Source of the DNA: Betaproteobacteria bacterium
GTDB taxonomy: Bacteria > Pseudomonadota > Gammaproteobacteria > Burkholderiales > SG8-39
Length of the DNA stretch: 57,847 nt
NCBI GenBank assembly: GCA_004297625.1
Contig: SCTY01000035.1
Coordinates: 1 to 57,847, forward strand
Direction: 5' to 3'
Shown here: piece by piece, positions 47,298 to 57,195 of the stretch
Layout: each line of letters opens with the position of its first letter
How positions within the stretch are numbered: position 1 is the first letter of the stretch
The notes under the pieces: generated by a model
Seen by the model: only the letters and a program-made list of their open reading frames with translations
The model's database searches: none
Told to the model about the DNA's origin: nothing
Made by a program: the position numbers and the translations under genes

Positions 47298-48148
47298 CGG
47301 TTGCCGCCGGAGCGCTTGGCCTCGTACATCCTCAGGTCGGCGACCTTGAGCAGGTCGTGCTCGGTCGAGGCGCAGCTCGGGTAGGCGCATGCCCCGGCGC
47401 TTACGGTCACTTGCACGCTGTCGCCCTCGAAGTCGACCGGGACCGAATTCGCGGCCACGATCTTCTCCAGCACCGCAGCCGCGGCCGCCTTGCCCGTGCC
47501 GCTGAGGATGAGCCCGAATTCGTCCCCGCCGATGCGCGCCACGGTGTCCGCTTCCCGCACGCAGCTGCCGGTGCGGCCGGCGACCGCCTGCAGCACGGCG
47601 TCGCCGCCGAGGTGCCCGAACGCGCTGTTGGTCTCGCGGAACTCATCGAGATCGAGGATCACCACGGTGAACTCCTCGGCGCGCCGGGCGGCATGCCGCA
47701 GCGCCTGTCCCAGGCGGTCGAGAAACAGGCGCCGGTTGGGCAGGTCGGTAAGGCTGTCGTGCGTCGCCGCGTGCTCGAGCTTGTCGAGCTCGCGCGCGCG
47801 CTCGGTGACGTCGCGGCCGAAGGACACGTAGCCGGTGACGGCGCCCGAGGCCGCATGCAGCGGCCGGATGATCTTTTCCTCGTAGTAGCGCTCGCCGCTT
47901 TTCTTGCGGTTGCAGAAGACCGCGCGGAACTCGCCGCCCGCAAGCAGCGTCGCCCATAGCTGGCGGTAAAAATCCGCCTCGTGCGTGCCGGACTTCAGCA
48001 CCGCCGGGCTGCGCCCGACGAGCTCGGCGCACGCATAGCCGGTCAGGCGCTCGCACGCCGGGTTGACGTGCACGATGCGCCCTTTGCGGTCGGTCACCAT
48101 CACCGCGTCCGGACAATCCTCCGTGTAGCGGCGAAACGCGGCGTCCAT
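47285..48148 (-). CDS. PAS-GGDEF diguanylate cyclase
   Basis: A 287-aa soluble protein. The PAS domain (about residues 5-120) begins DAAFRRYTEDCPDAVMVTDRKGRIV and has a FGRDVTER PAC end. The GGDEF domain has DSLTDLPNRRLFLDRL, VVILDLDEFRETN and the active-site ARIGGDEFGLIL (about 205). It should make cyclic di-GMP from two GTP. An RxxD-type inhibitory site was not identified. No EAL domain is present. The start used here is 40.5 bp from the FNR site, with TCGAAT as the -10; an in-frame ATG 18 bp upstream would fall within the promoter. Confidence 0.87.
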   Translation of the reverse strand: MDAAFRRYTEDCPDAVMVTDRKGRIVHVNPACERLTGYACAELVGRSPAVLKSGTHEADFYRQLWATLLAGGEFRAVFCNRKKSGERYYEEKIIRPLHAASGAVTGYVSFGRDVTERARELDKLEHAATHDSLTDLPNRRLFLDRLGQALRHAARRAEEFTVVILDLDEFRETNSAFGHLGGDAVLQAVAGRTGSCVREADTVARIGGDEFGLILSGTGKAAAAAVLEKIVAANSVPVDFEGDSVQVTVSAGACAYPSCASTEHDLLKVADLRMYEAKRSGGNRYVL

Positions 48149-48181
48149 GGGAACATTCGACTCCAACCGGCACGGGCACCA

Positions 48182-48195
48182 TTGATCTCCGTCAA
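48182..48195. promoter_or_regulatory. FNR-type site between the GGDEF and htrA-like genes
   Basis: TTGATctccGTCAA matches the FNR consensus at 9 of 10 positions. Its centre is 40.5 bp from the GGDEF start (48148) and 40.5 bp from the GTG at 48229 of the protease. GACAAT ends 6 bp before that GTG. The symmetry argues that both genes are driven from here as leaderless messages. Confidence 0.75.
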
Positions 48196-48228
48196 CCGGG
48201 AAGGCAAGGCACGCGTGACAATGTGTTC

Positions 48229-49572
48229 GTGCGCCGGTTCGTTTTTTTGCTTCTTTTCCTGCCGCTCGCCGCGCTCGGCCAGTTGCCCGATTTCACGCAG
48301 CTCGCGCGCGAGCAGGGCGCGGCGGTGGTCAACATCGGTTCGGCTTACGTCACGCCGCCGGTGCTGCCCGACCTGCCGCAGGACGACCTGCTGCGCGAAT
48401 TCCTCGAGCGCCTGGCGAGCGGCGAGCTGGTGCCCGACTTCGAGCCGCGCCCGCTCGGCTCGGGCTTCATCATCCGCGGCGACGGCACCATCGTCACCGG
48501 CGCGCACGTGGTCGAAGATGCGTTCAACGACGAGGTCGTGGTGCGGCTCGCCGACCGCCGCGAGTTCGTCGGCCGCGTGATCGGCGTCGACGCGCAGACG
48601 GACATCGCCGTGGTGAAGATCGATGCCGCCGGGCTGCCGCAGGTGCGCATCGGCGATCCGAAGCGCCTGCAGCCGGGCGAGTGGGTGGCGACCATCGGCT
48701 CGCCGTTCGGCTTCGAGCGCAGCGTCACCGCGGGCATCGTCAGCGCGGTCGGACGCGCGATCCCGACGGAGGCCTACATCCCGTTCATCCAGAGCGACGT
48801 GGCGATGAACCCCGGCAATTCGGGCGGCCCGCTGTTCAATCTGCGCGGCGAAGTGGTCGGCGTGAACTCGCTCATCTTCAGCGCGAGCGGCGGCTACATG
48901 GGCCTTTCGTTCGCCGTGCCGATCGACGTGGCTCTCGAGGCGGTCGAGCAGCTCCTCGCTCACGGCAAGGTGACGCGGGGGCGCATCGGCGTGCGCCTGC
49001 AGGAGGTCACCGCCGAGCTCGCGCGCGCGCTGCGCCTGCCCGGGCCGGCGGGCGCGCTCGTCACCATGGTGGAGCCCGCCTCCACCGCCGAGGCGGCGGG
49101 GCTGCGCGCCGGCGACGTGATCGTGCGCTTCGGGGCCAAGCCGGTCGCCACGCACGCGGACTTGATGCGCCTCGTGGCGGCGAGCACGCCCGGCGCCAGC
49201 GTCGAGCTCGGGCTCGTGCGCGACGGCGTCCCCTCGAGCGCAAAGGTGCGCGTGATGGCGCCGGAGCGCCCGCGTCCTCGCCTTGCCGACACCGGCAGCG
49301 CCGACCGCCTGGGCTTCCAGCTCGCGCCGCTAACCGACGCGCAGCGCAAGCGCCTCGGGCTTGAATACGGGCTGCTCGTGCAGCGCGCCGAGGGGGCCGC
49401 GCGCCGCGCCGGCCTGCTTCCGGGCGACGTGATCCTCGCGGTGAACGGCGACCCCACGCGCACGCTTGCCGGGTTTCTGCGCTCGGTGGCGAAAGCGGAA
49501 AGCGGCGACGTGGTCGCGCTGCTCATCGAGCGCGCGGGCGGCCGCGCCTTCGTGCCGCTGCGCATACCGTAG
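48229..49572 (+). CDS. HtrA/DegP-family periplasmic serine protease
   Basis: A 447-aa protease-chaperone. The signal peptide RRFVFLLLFLPLAALGQ follows the GTG chosen here (another GTG lies 6 bp upstream). The trypsin-like domain has the triad His93 (TGAHVVED), Asp125 (TDIAVVKI) and Ser198 (GNSGGPLF). Two PDZ domains follow (about 255-345 and 360-440; RIGVRLQEV and GLLPGDVILAVNG). It degrades or refolds damaged envelope proteins. The GTG choice agrees with the FNR promoter geometry and gives the better signal peptide. It is unusual in being apparently oxygen-controlled rather than purely sigma-E-like. Confidence 0.92.
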   Translation: MRRFVFLLLFLPLAALGQLPDFTQLAREQGAAVVNIGSAYVTPPVLPDLPQDDLLREFLERLASGELVPDFEPRPLGSGFIIRGDGTIVTGAHVVEDAFNDEVVVRLADRREFVGRVIGVDAQTDIAVVKIDAAGLPQVRIGDPKRLQPGEWVATIGSPFGFERSVTAGIVSAVGRAIPTEAYIPFIQSDVAMNPGNSGGPLFNLRGEVVGVNSLIFSASGGYMGLSFAVPIDVALEAVEQLLAHGKVTRGRIGVRLQEVTAELARALRLPGPAGALVTMVEPASTAEAAGLRAGDVIVRFGAKPVATHADLMRLVAASTPGASVELGLVRDGVPSSAKVRVMAPERPRPRLADTGSADRLGFQLAPLTDAQRKRLGLEYGLLVQRAEGAARRAGLLPGDVILAVNGDPTRTLAGFLRSVAKAESGDVVALLIERAGGRAFVPLRIP

Positions 49573-49718
49573 AGGTGTATTGAGGGTTATCCACGGCGGC
49601 GCGCGCGTGGCGCATGCCACGCACACGAGCGATCGGTCATCGCGGTCTTGCGGCCGCGCAGGTCGTAAGTGGAGCTCTGGACCCACAGCAACGAAGCCCG
49701 GCTTCGCGGGCCGTGCGC

Positions 49719-49749
49719 ATCATGACAGCAAGCCTTCTGCTATCATGAT
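49719..49749. promoter_or_regulatory. inverted-repeat operator candidate of the vapBC-like pair
   Basis: ATCATGA (49719-49725) and TCATGAT (49743-49749) are inverted copies immediately upstream of the antitoxin ATG. Ribbon-helix-helix antitoxins usually bind such repeats and repress their own operon. The rest of 49573-49718 holds nothing recognised apart from a small GC-rich inverted repeat (GCCCGGCTTCGCGGGC). Confidence 0.5.
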
Positions 49750-49752
49750 GCC

Positions 49753-50022
49753 ATGCGCACCACAGTCACGATCGACCCCGATGTCCAGGTGCTTCTGCGC
49801 AAGGCCATGCGCGAGCGCGGCGAGCCGTTCAAGAAAGTGCTGAACGCCGCGCTGCGCGCGGGCCTGGGCGCGGGCGCGCGAGCGCCGGGGCGGCGCTTCC
49901 GGCAGCGCACCTTCGACCTCGGCAAGCCGCTCGTGGACCTCACCAAGGCGCTCGCGCTCGCGGCCGAGCTGGACGACGCCCGGGTCGCCGCCCGGCCGCG
50001 GCGCCGCGCGAGCGGCCGGTGA
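49753..50022 (+). CDS. ribbon-helix-helix antitoxin (VapB type)
   Basis: An 89-aa protein starting MRTTVTIDPDVQVLLRKAM, the beta strand and first helix of a ribbon-helix-helix DNA-binding domain. The second half is basic and proline-rich (QRTFDLGKPLVDLTKALAL) and would wrap the toxin. Its stop overlaps the GTG of the PIN-domain gene, the classic arrangement of a toxin-antitoxin operon. Confidence 0.83.
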   Translation: MRTTVTIDPDVQVLLRKAMRERGEPFKKVLNAALRAGLGAGARAPGRRFRQRTFDLGKPLVDLTKALALAAELDDARVAARPRRRASGR

Positions 50023-50444
50023 AGCTGCCGGATCTCAACGTGCTCCTCCACGCGGCGAACGCCGCGAGCGACGATCACGCGAAGGCGCGCGCCTGGCTGG
50101 AAGCCGCGTTCAGCGCCCCGGAGGGCGTGGGCTTGTCCTGGGTGGTGCTGCTCGGCTTCCTCCGCCTCGCGACCCGCCGCGGCATCTTCCCCAGGCCGCT
50201 CGCGGTGGAAGACGCGCTAGCGAGCGTGCGGGACTGGCTCGCGGCCCCCGCGGCGCGTGCGCTGCACCCGACCGAGCGGCACGAACCGATTCTGTCGCGC
50301 CTGCTGCTTGCGGCGGGCACCGGCGGCAATCTCACGACCGACGCGCACCTTGCCGCGCTCGCAATCGAGCACGGCGCGACGCTCGCATCATTCGACCGCG
50401 ATTTCGAGCGCTTCGCCGGTCTCGCTTACGAGGCTCTCGCGTAA
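50019..50444 (+). CDS. PIN-domain ribonuclease toxin (VapC type)
   Basis: A 141-aa PIN domain. The metal-binding acidic residues appear as PDLNVLLHAAN (Asp5), TTDAHLAALAIEHG (Asp about 107) and SFDRDFERF (Asp about 125). WVVLLGFLRLATRRGIF occupies the position of the second conserved element, where the usual glutamate is not obvious. It is expected to cleave RNA and be neutralised by the antitoxin. It starts with GTG overlapping the antitoxin stop. It is followed closely by the convergent nicotinate phosphoribosyltransferase. Confidence 0.85.
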   Translation: MKLPDLNVLLHAANAASDDHAKARAWLEAAFSAPEGVGLSWVVLLGFLRLATRRGIFPRPLAVEDALASVRDWLAAPAARALHPTERHEPILSRLLLAAGTGGNLTTDAHLAALAIEHGATLASFDRDFERFAGLAYEALA

Positions 50445-50457
50445 GGCGCCCGGGACT

Positions 50458-51744
50458 TTAAGTTACGCGGTCCACCTGCGCCGCGAGCGCGCGCAGCGCG
50501 GCGGAAATTTCGACCGGGTACGGCCCTTCGGGCGCACAGCGGAGCTGCGCAAGGCAATGCGCGCGCGAGGACGCGAGGTCGGGCTGCGGCAGGCGCCGCC
50601 CCTGCTGCATGGCGAGACGCAGCAGCGGCTCCCCCGCGTGGGCTTCGCCATCGACGCTCACCAGGTCGCGCCGGAAGCGCCCGTCGTCCTCGTATTCGCG
50701 ATACACCTGCTTTCTTCCCGGCCAGGTCGCCTTGCCGGTGGAGCGCTTGCGGCGCGGCTGACCCGCGTACTCCTCCAGCTTGTAGACCGCATCGAGGTAC
50801 GGCGCGTCGGCCGAAGTGGTGAGCCCGGTGCCGATGCCGAAGCTGTCGATCGGCGCCCCCGCGGCGACGAGCGCCGCGACCCGCGCCTCGTCGAGATTGC
50901 CGCTCGCGAAGATGATCGCGTCGGTGCGGCCGGCGTCGTCGAGGATTTTTCGCACCTGCCTGGAGAGCGCGTCCAGATCGCCGCTGTCCAGGCGCACGCC
51001 CTTTAACTTGCCCGAGACGCCCACCGCGCGGCGCGCCCCCTCGACGGTGTCGTAAGTGTCGATGAGGAGCACCGCGTTGTTCGGAAACGCGGCGGCGAAA
51101 TGCGCGAAGGCTTCGGCTTCGCTGTCGTGCGCCTGCACGAAGGAATGCGCCATGGTGCCGAACACCGGAATGCCGAAAAGCGGCGCGGCGAGCGCGGTTG
51201 CGGTGCCGTCGAATCCGGCGAGGTAGGCTGCGCGCGCCGCGAGCAGCCCCGCTTCGCCGCCGTGCGCGCGCCGCAGGCCGAAATCGATGAGCCCCTTGCC
51301 CGGCGCCGCGCGCCGCAGCCGCGCGGCCTTCGAGGCGATCACGGTCTGGAAGTGCACGAGATTCAGCACGCGCGTCTCGAGGAGCTGCGCCTCGGGGAGC
51401 GGCGCGGTCACGCGCAGCAGCGGCTCGTCGGGATAGAACACCGTGCCTTCGGGCATGGCGTGGATGTCGCCGGTAAAGCGCAGCTGCCCGAGCCGGGCCG
51501 CGAACTCGCGCCGAAACAGCCCCGAGCGCTCGATCCAGTCGAGCTCCTCGTCGCCGAAGCGCAGCTCGGTCACGAAATCGAGCGCCTGCTCGAGGCCCGC
51601 AGCGACCAGGAAATCGCGCCCCGGCGGCAGCTTGCGCACGAACAGCTCGAAGACCGCGGTATCGGTCATTTCCCGCTCGAAATACGCCTGCAGCATCGTG
51701 AGCTGGTACAGGTCCGTCAGCAGCGGGCTGGAAAGTGGGTCCAT
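50458..51744 (-). CDS. pncB: nicotinate phosphoribosyltransferase
   Basis: A 428-aa enzyme that joins nicotinate to PRPP in NAD salvage. It has LLTDLYQLTMLQAYF at the N-terminus, the DFGLRRAHGGEAG motif (about residue 155), a GTMAHSFVQAHDSE catalytic stretch (His near 200) and VRLDSGDLDALS (phosphate site, about 255). The length suits the shorter bacterial PncB class. The ATG is 7.5 bp from the centre of the FNR-like site at 51745, so FNR would more likely block than activate it. Nicotinate salvage enzymes are also part of mycobacterial hypoxia regulons. Confidence 0.9.
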   Translation of the reverse strand: MDPLSSPLLTDLYQLTMLQAYFEREMTDTAVFELFVRKLPPGRDFLVAAGLEQALDFVTELRFGDEELDWIERSGLFRREFAARLGQLRFTGDIHAMPEGTVFYPDEPLLRVTAPLPEAQLLETRVLNLVHFQTVIASKAARLRRAAPGKGLIDFGLRRAHGGEAGLLAARAAYLAGFDGTATALAAPLFGIPVFGTMAHSFVQAHDSEAEAFAHFAAAFPNNAVLLIDTYDTVEGARRAVGVSGKLKGVRLDSGDLDALSRQVRKILDDAGRTDAIIFASGNLDEARVAALVAAGAPIDSFGIGTGLTTSADAPYLDAVYKLEEYAGQPRRKRSTGKATWPGRKQVYREYEDDGRFRRDLVSVDGEAHAGEPLLRLAMQQGRRLPQPDLASSRAHCLAQLRCAPEGPYPVEISAALRALAAQVDRVT

Positions 51745-51758
51745 CTGATTCAGGTCAA
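51745..51758 (+). promoter_or_regulatory. FNR-like site for the Lon-like protease gene
   Basis: CTGATtcagGTCAA has two mismatches to TTGAT-N4-ATCAA. Its centre is 40.5 bp from the GTG at 51792, with CAGACT as a -10 candidate ending 6 bp before it. The repeated spacing supports this weaker site and the GTG start. Confidence 0.55.
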
Positions 51759-51791
51759 GGGGCCTCGGGGAAGCGGGGGCAGACTGGCTGC

Positions 51792-54199
<2,408 letters not shown>

Positions 54200-54224
<25 letters not shown>

Positions 54225-54706
54225 GGATCCGCCGCATCATCGCCTGCTTCGCCCCGGGAAGGGCGGTCGCGCCCGGGGCGATCGCGCACCTCGTGAAGGA
54301 GACCCAGGCCGAGCTGCTCGGCCTGTTCATCGAGGACGCGGAGCTGCTGCGCTTCGCCGCGCTGCCATTCGCCGCGGAGGTGGGCTTTCCCTCCGCCGCG
54401 CGGCGCAGCGTCGACCTCGCAGCGGTAGAACGCGCCTTGCAGCATCAGGCGGCGTTGCTGCGCCAGGCGCTCGCCGCGAGCCTCGGAGAGCACGGCTGGT
54501 CGTGGCGCGTCGCGCGCGCCTCGCCGGCGGACGCGGTCGCCGCCGCGCTCGCCGAAGGCTACGCGCCTTCGCTCGTGATCCCGCCCGGAAGCAATCTGCG
54601 CGCCGAGCGCCGGATCGTCAGCGCGGCCGAGCTGGACGAGGAAGAGCTGCGCGCGCTGCTCGCCGACTCGCGCCCGCTGCTGATCCTGCCGCGCGCGGAG
54701 GAATGA
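54200..54706 (+). CDS. uncharacterised USP-like protein downstream of the Lon-like protease
   Basis: A 168-aa protein with an alternating alpha/beta pattern that recalls a degenerate UspA fold (RRIIACFAPGRAVAPGAIAHLVKE; LLGLFIEDAELLRFAALPF; LLILPRAEE at the end). The ATP-loop glycines of USPs are missing. The GTG start lies inside the end of the protease gene and the stop overlaps the next small gene, so the three are translationally coupled. A regulatory or adaptor role for the protease is a guess from position. Confidence 0.6.
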
Positions 54707-54867
54707 CAGGCGGGGGCCTCGTGAAATGGCGCATCGCCGCGCTCGACGTGGTCGACTGGTCCGTGGCCCTCGACTGGGCGCGCGCGCACGCCGGCGGCGG
54801 GTCGCTGCCGGCGGCGATCATCCTGGCTCAGATCGTGCTCTTCGCGCGCCGCCTGACCCGCCTCTAG
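54703..54867 (+). CDS. small hypothetical protein
   Basis: A 54-aa frame starting at an ATG that overlaps the previous stop (ATGA). It contains one hydrophobic helix near the C-terminus (LPAAIILAQIVLFA) ending in basic residues. The overlap and coherent codon use support a real gene, but nothing identifies its role. Confidence 0.45.
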   Translation: MTGGGLVKWRIAALDVVDWSVALDWARAHAGGGSLPAAIILAQIVLFARRLTRL

Positions 54868-55368
54868 TACGTGAGCAACGGGGTTTGCCGCAGGTAGCGG
54901 TTCGCGGCGAGCTCCTCGAGCATGAAGTGGGCGACGTCGGCGCGCGAGATCCTGCCGGCGCTCACCCCGGCGAGGTCGGTGAGCACGCGATAGCGGCGCG
55001 TAAGCGGGCCGCTGGTGAGGAAGCCGGGCCGCACGATCGTCCAGTCGAGGTCGGCCGCCCTGATCAGCGCTTCCTGCCGGTCCTTGTCCGCGTAGACCGA
55101 CTTGAGCAGCAGCGGAAAGAAAATGCGGTCGTAGAGAAAGCCGCCGTGGCCCCTGCTGTCGCCCGCGCCGATGCCGGTGACGCAGAGGAGCCGGCGCACC
55201 GCGTTGGCTTTCATCGCCTCGAGCAGCCGGGCGGTCCCTTTCGCGAACACGCCGGGCTGCTCCCAGGGGGTTTTCACCCCGATGGCGCAGCAGACCGCGC
55301 TCTGCCCCGCCGCTCCTGGCGAGCTCGCCCCCGATGCCGCGCGTGCCGCCGACGATCAGGATGTTCAT
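54864..55368 (-). pseudogene. NAD(P)-binding (NmrA/SDR-like) protein, internally deleted and frameshifted
   Basis: The ATG at 55368 opens the dinucleotide-binding start MNILIVGGTRGIGGELAR. This is then joined, out of frame, to GQSAVCCAIGVKTPWEQPG, which in related proteins lies some 50-60 residues further on. The remainder (CVTGIGAGDSRGHGGFLYD; KDRQEALIRAADLDWTIVRP) reads normally to the stop. So part of the Rossmann fold is lost and the frame is shifted. A GTG or ATG within the second frame could make a truncated protein, but it would lack the cofactor site. Confidence 0.7.
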
Positions 55369-55847
55369 AGCTTGTAGCCGAACCTGCGCAGCAGCTCTTT
55401 GCGCGCGGCGATGTCGGATTCGGCCTCGAGGCCTTTGCTCTTCATGCCGTCGATGACGCCCAGGATGCCGCGCCCGCCGCCGGTCTCGGCGACGACGACC
55501 TCGACCGGGTTGCTCGTGGCGCAGTAAATCGCGCACACCTCCGGTACCGCCTTCACGGCGTTCAGGATGTTCACCGGAAACCCATCGGCCATGAAGATGA
55601 TGAAGCAGTGACCGCAGCTCAGGGCGAGCGCGTTCTTCTTCGCCAAGTCGAGGAGCGCGTCGTCGTTGCCGCTCCAGCGCACCAGCGCCGGGCCGCTCGA
55701 CTCGCAGAAGGCGATGCCGAACTTCATCTGCGGCACCGTCTGCACGATCGCTTCGTGCAGATCCTCGACGGTCTTGATGAAGTGCGCCTGTCCGAGGATG
55801 AAGTTGATGTCGGCGGGCTTGTCGATCGGGACGGTTTTCAGCTCCAT
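55365..55847 (-). CDS. adenosine-specific kinase family protein
   Basis: A 160-aa protein matching the small family of archaeal and bacterial proteins described as adenosine-specific kinases. Typical segments are NFILGQAHFIKTVEDLHEA, KFGIAFCESSGPALVRWSGND, FPVNILNAVKAVPEVCAIYCATSN and GRGILGVIDG, given in order. AAGGAG precedes the ATG, so this message has a normal leader. The enzymatic assignment in the family rests on few members, so the function is provisional. Confidence 0.83.
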   Translation of the reverse strand: MELKTVPIDKPADINFILGQAHFIKTVEDLHEAIVQTVPQMKFGIAFCESSGPALVRWSGNDDALLDLAKKNALALSCGHCFIIFMADGFPVNILNAVKAVPEVCAIYCATSNPVEVVVAETGGGRGILGVIDGMKSKGLEAESDIAARKELLRRFGYKL

Positions 55848-55875
55848 GCGCGAGCTCCTTCGGTTCGATGGCGCG

Positions 55876-57150
55876 TCAGGCGGCGACGACGCGGTCGCGC
55901 CCGGCCTGCTTGCCGAGGTACAGCCGGGCGTCGGCGGCGCGCATCAGGGCGTCGGTCTCGCGGCCGTCGCCGGGGCACGCGGCGAGGCCGATGGTCACGG
56001 TGACTCGCGTGCCGGCGCCGACCCCGGCGCGCGCGCAGGCGGCGGGAACCTCCTCGCGGATCCGGGAGGCGAGCTGGCTTGCGCTGTCGAGCGGCGTGCC
56101 GGCGAGGATGAGGCAGAACTCCTCGCCGCCGTAGCGGCAGACGATGTCGGAGGCGCGCGCCACCCCGACGAGCGCTTGCGCGATCACCCTGAGCGCCCGG
56201 TCGCCCTCGAAATGCCCGTGGCTGTCGTTGATGCGCTTGAAATGGTCGACGTCGACGATGAGCACCGTGAACGGGCTGCCGCCGCGGCGCGCCTGCGCGA
56301 GCTGCGCCTGCAGCATCTCGTCGAAAAAGCCGCGGTTATAGAGGCCGGTGAGCGGATCGCGCGCCGCCTGCGCGCGCAGCGCTTCGTACTTCTGCCGGTA
56401 GGTCAGCACCTGGAAGAGATCGCCGAGCCCCGGGCGCGCCTCGCCGCCGGCCGGCGCCTCGGCGGCCCGGGCATGCGGCAAGTACAAGGAGAGCGCTGCC
56501 GCGTAGACCACGGCCGCCGCCGCCTTGCCCAGAACGCCCGCGAGAAGGATCTGCCGGTAGGCGGGATGCTCGACGAAGCCGCCGGTGACGAAGAGCAGCG
56601 TGTCCAGGGCGAGCACCAGCGCGAGCGAGGCCCAGGCGCGCAGGAACAGCGGCCGCAGCACGCGCGAGAGGGCCTCGTAGGCGAGGATGATGAGGATGGT
56701 GTCGGCGAACAGCGCCAGCGTGCCCACGAGGAACAGACGCGGGGACTGCACGAACAGCTCGGGCGGCAGCGAAAGAGGGTTCACCGCGAGCGGGCTGCGC
56801 AGATGCTGGGCGACGACCAGCCCGAGCAGGCTCGCCGATAGGTTGGCGGCGAGCAGGCCGTAGATCATGTTGCGCGCTTCTTGCGCGTCCTCGCGGATGT
56901 AGACGAGGAGCACCGCGAACAGGCTCGCCGGGAACAGCGCCACGGAGCCGGGGCTCGCCAGAAGCCCCGGCGCGACGCCGACGAACGTGGTGCTGGCAAG
57001 CAGGGTCGCGAGGTAGTAGAAAACGCCGACCGTGGTGTAGAGGGCGGCGAGGCCGAGAATCCTGCGGGTCGTAAAGAGCGCAAGCAGCACCGCGGCCGCA
57101 AGCGCGGCCTCGAGCGCCATCAGCGACAGCTGCAGGGCGAGCTCTGGCAT
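55876..57150 (-). CDS. membrane-bound GGDEF diguanylate cyclase
   Basis: A 424-aa protein. The first 230 residues hold about seven membrane helices (LGLAALYTTVGVFYYLATLL; MIYGLLAANLSASLLGLVVA and others), a sensor region of unknown ligand with similarity to queuosine-precursor-transporter-like segments. A short linker leads to the GGDEF domain: DPLTGLYNRGFFDEML, VDVDHFKRIND and active site RYGGEEFCLIL (about residue 345). It should synthesise cyclic di-GMP. An in-frame GTG 9 bp upstream is an alternative start. TAATAT about 12 bp before the ATG could be a -10 element. Confidence 0.88.
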   Translation of the reverse strand: MPELALQLSLMALEAALAAAVLLALFTTRRILGLAALYTTVGVFYYLATLLASTTFVGVAPGLLASPGSVALFPASLFAVLLVYIREDAQEARNMIYGLLAANLSASLLGLVVAQHLRSPLAVNPLSLPPELFVQSPRLFLVGTLALFADTILIILAYEALSRVLRPLFLRAWASLALVLALDTLLFVTGGFVEHPAYRQILLAGVLGKAAAAVVYAAALSLYLPHARAAEAPAGGEARPGLGDLFQVLTYRQKYEALRAQAARDPLTGLYNRGFFDEMLQAQLAQARRGGSPFTVLIVDVDHFKRINDSHGHFEGDRALRVIAQALVGVARASDIVCRYGGEEFCLILAGTPLDSASQLASRIREEVPAACARAGVGAGTRVTVTIGLAACPGDGRETDALMRAADARLYLGKQAGRDRVVAA

Positions 57151-57195
57151 GGGACGCACGCAATATTAGCCGTGCATCGGGAAGCGCGCCGTTCG

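Noticed and set aside
49573..49718. Promoter or small RNA upstream of the vapBC-like pair
   Set aside because: Only a small GC-rich hairpin is visible, with no terminator tract or FNR-type site.
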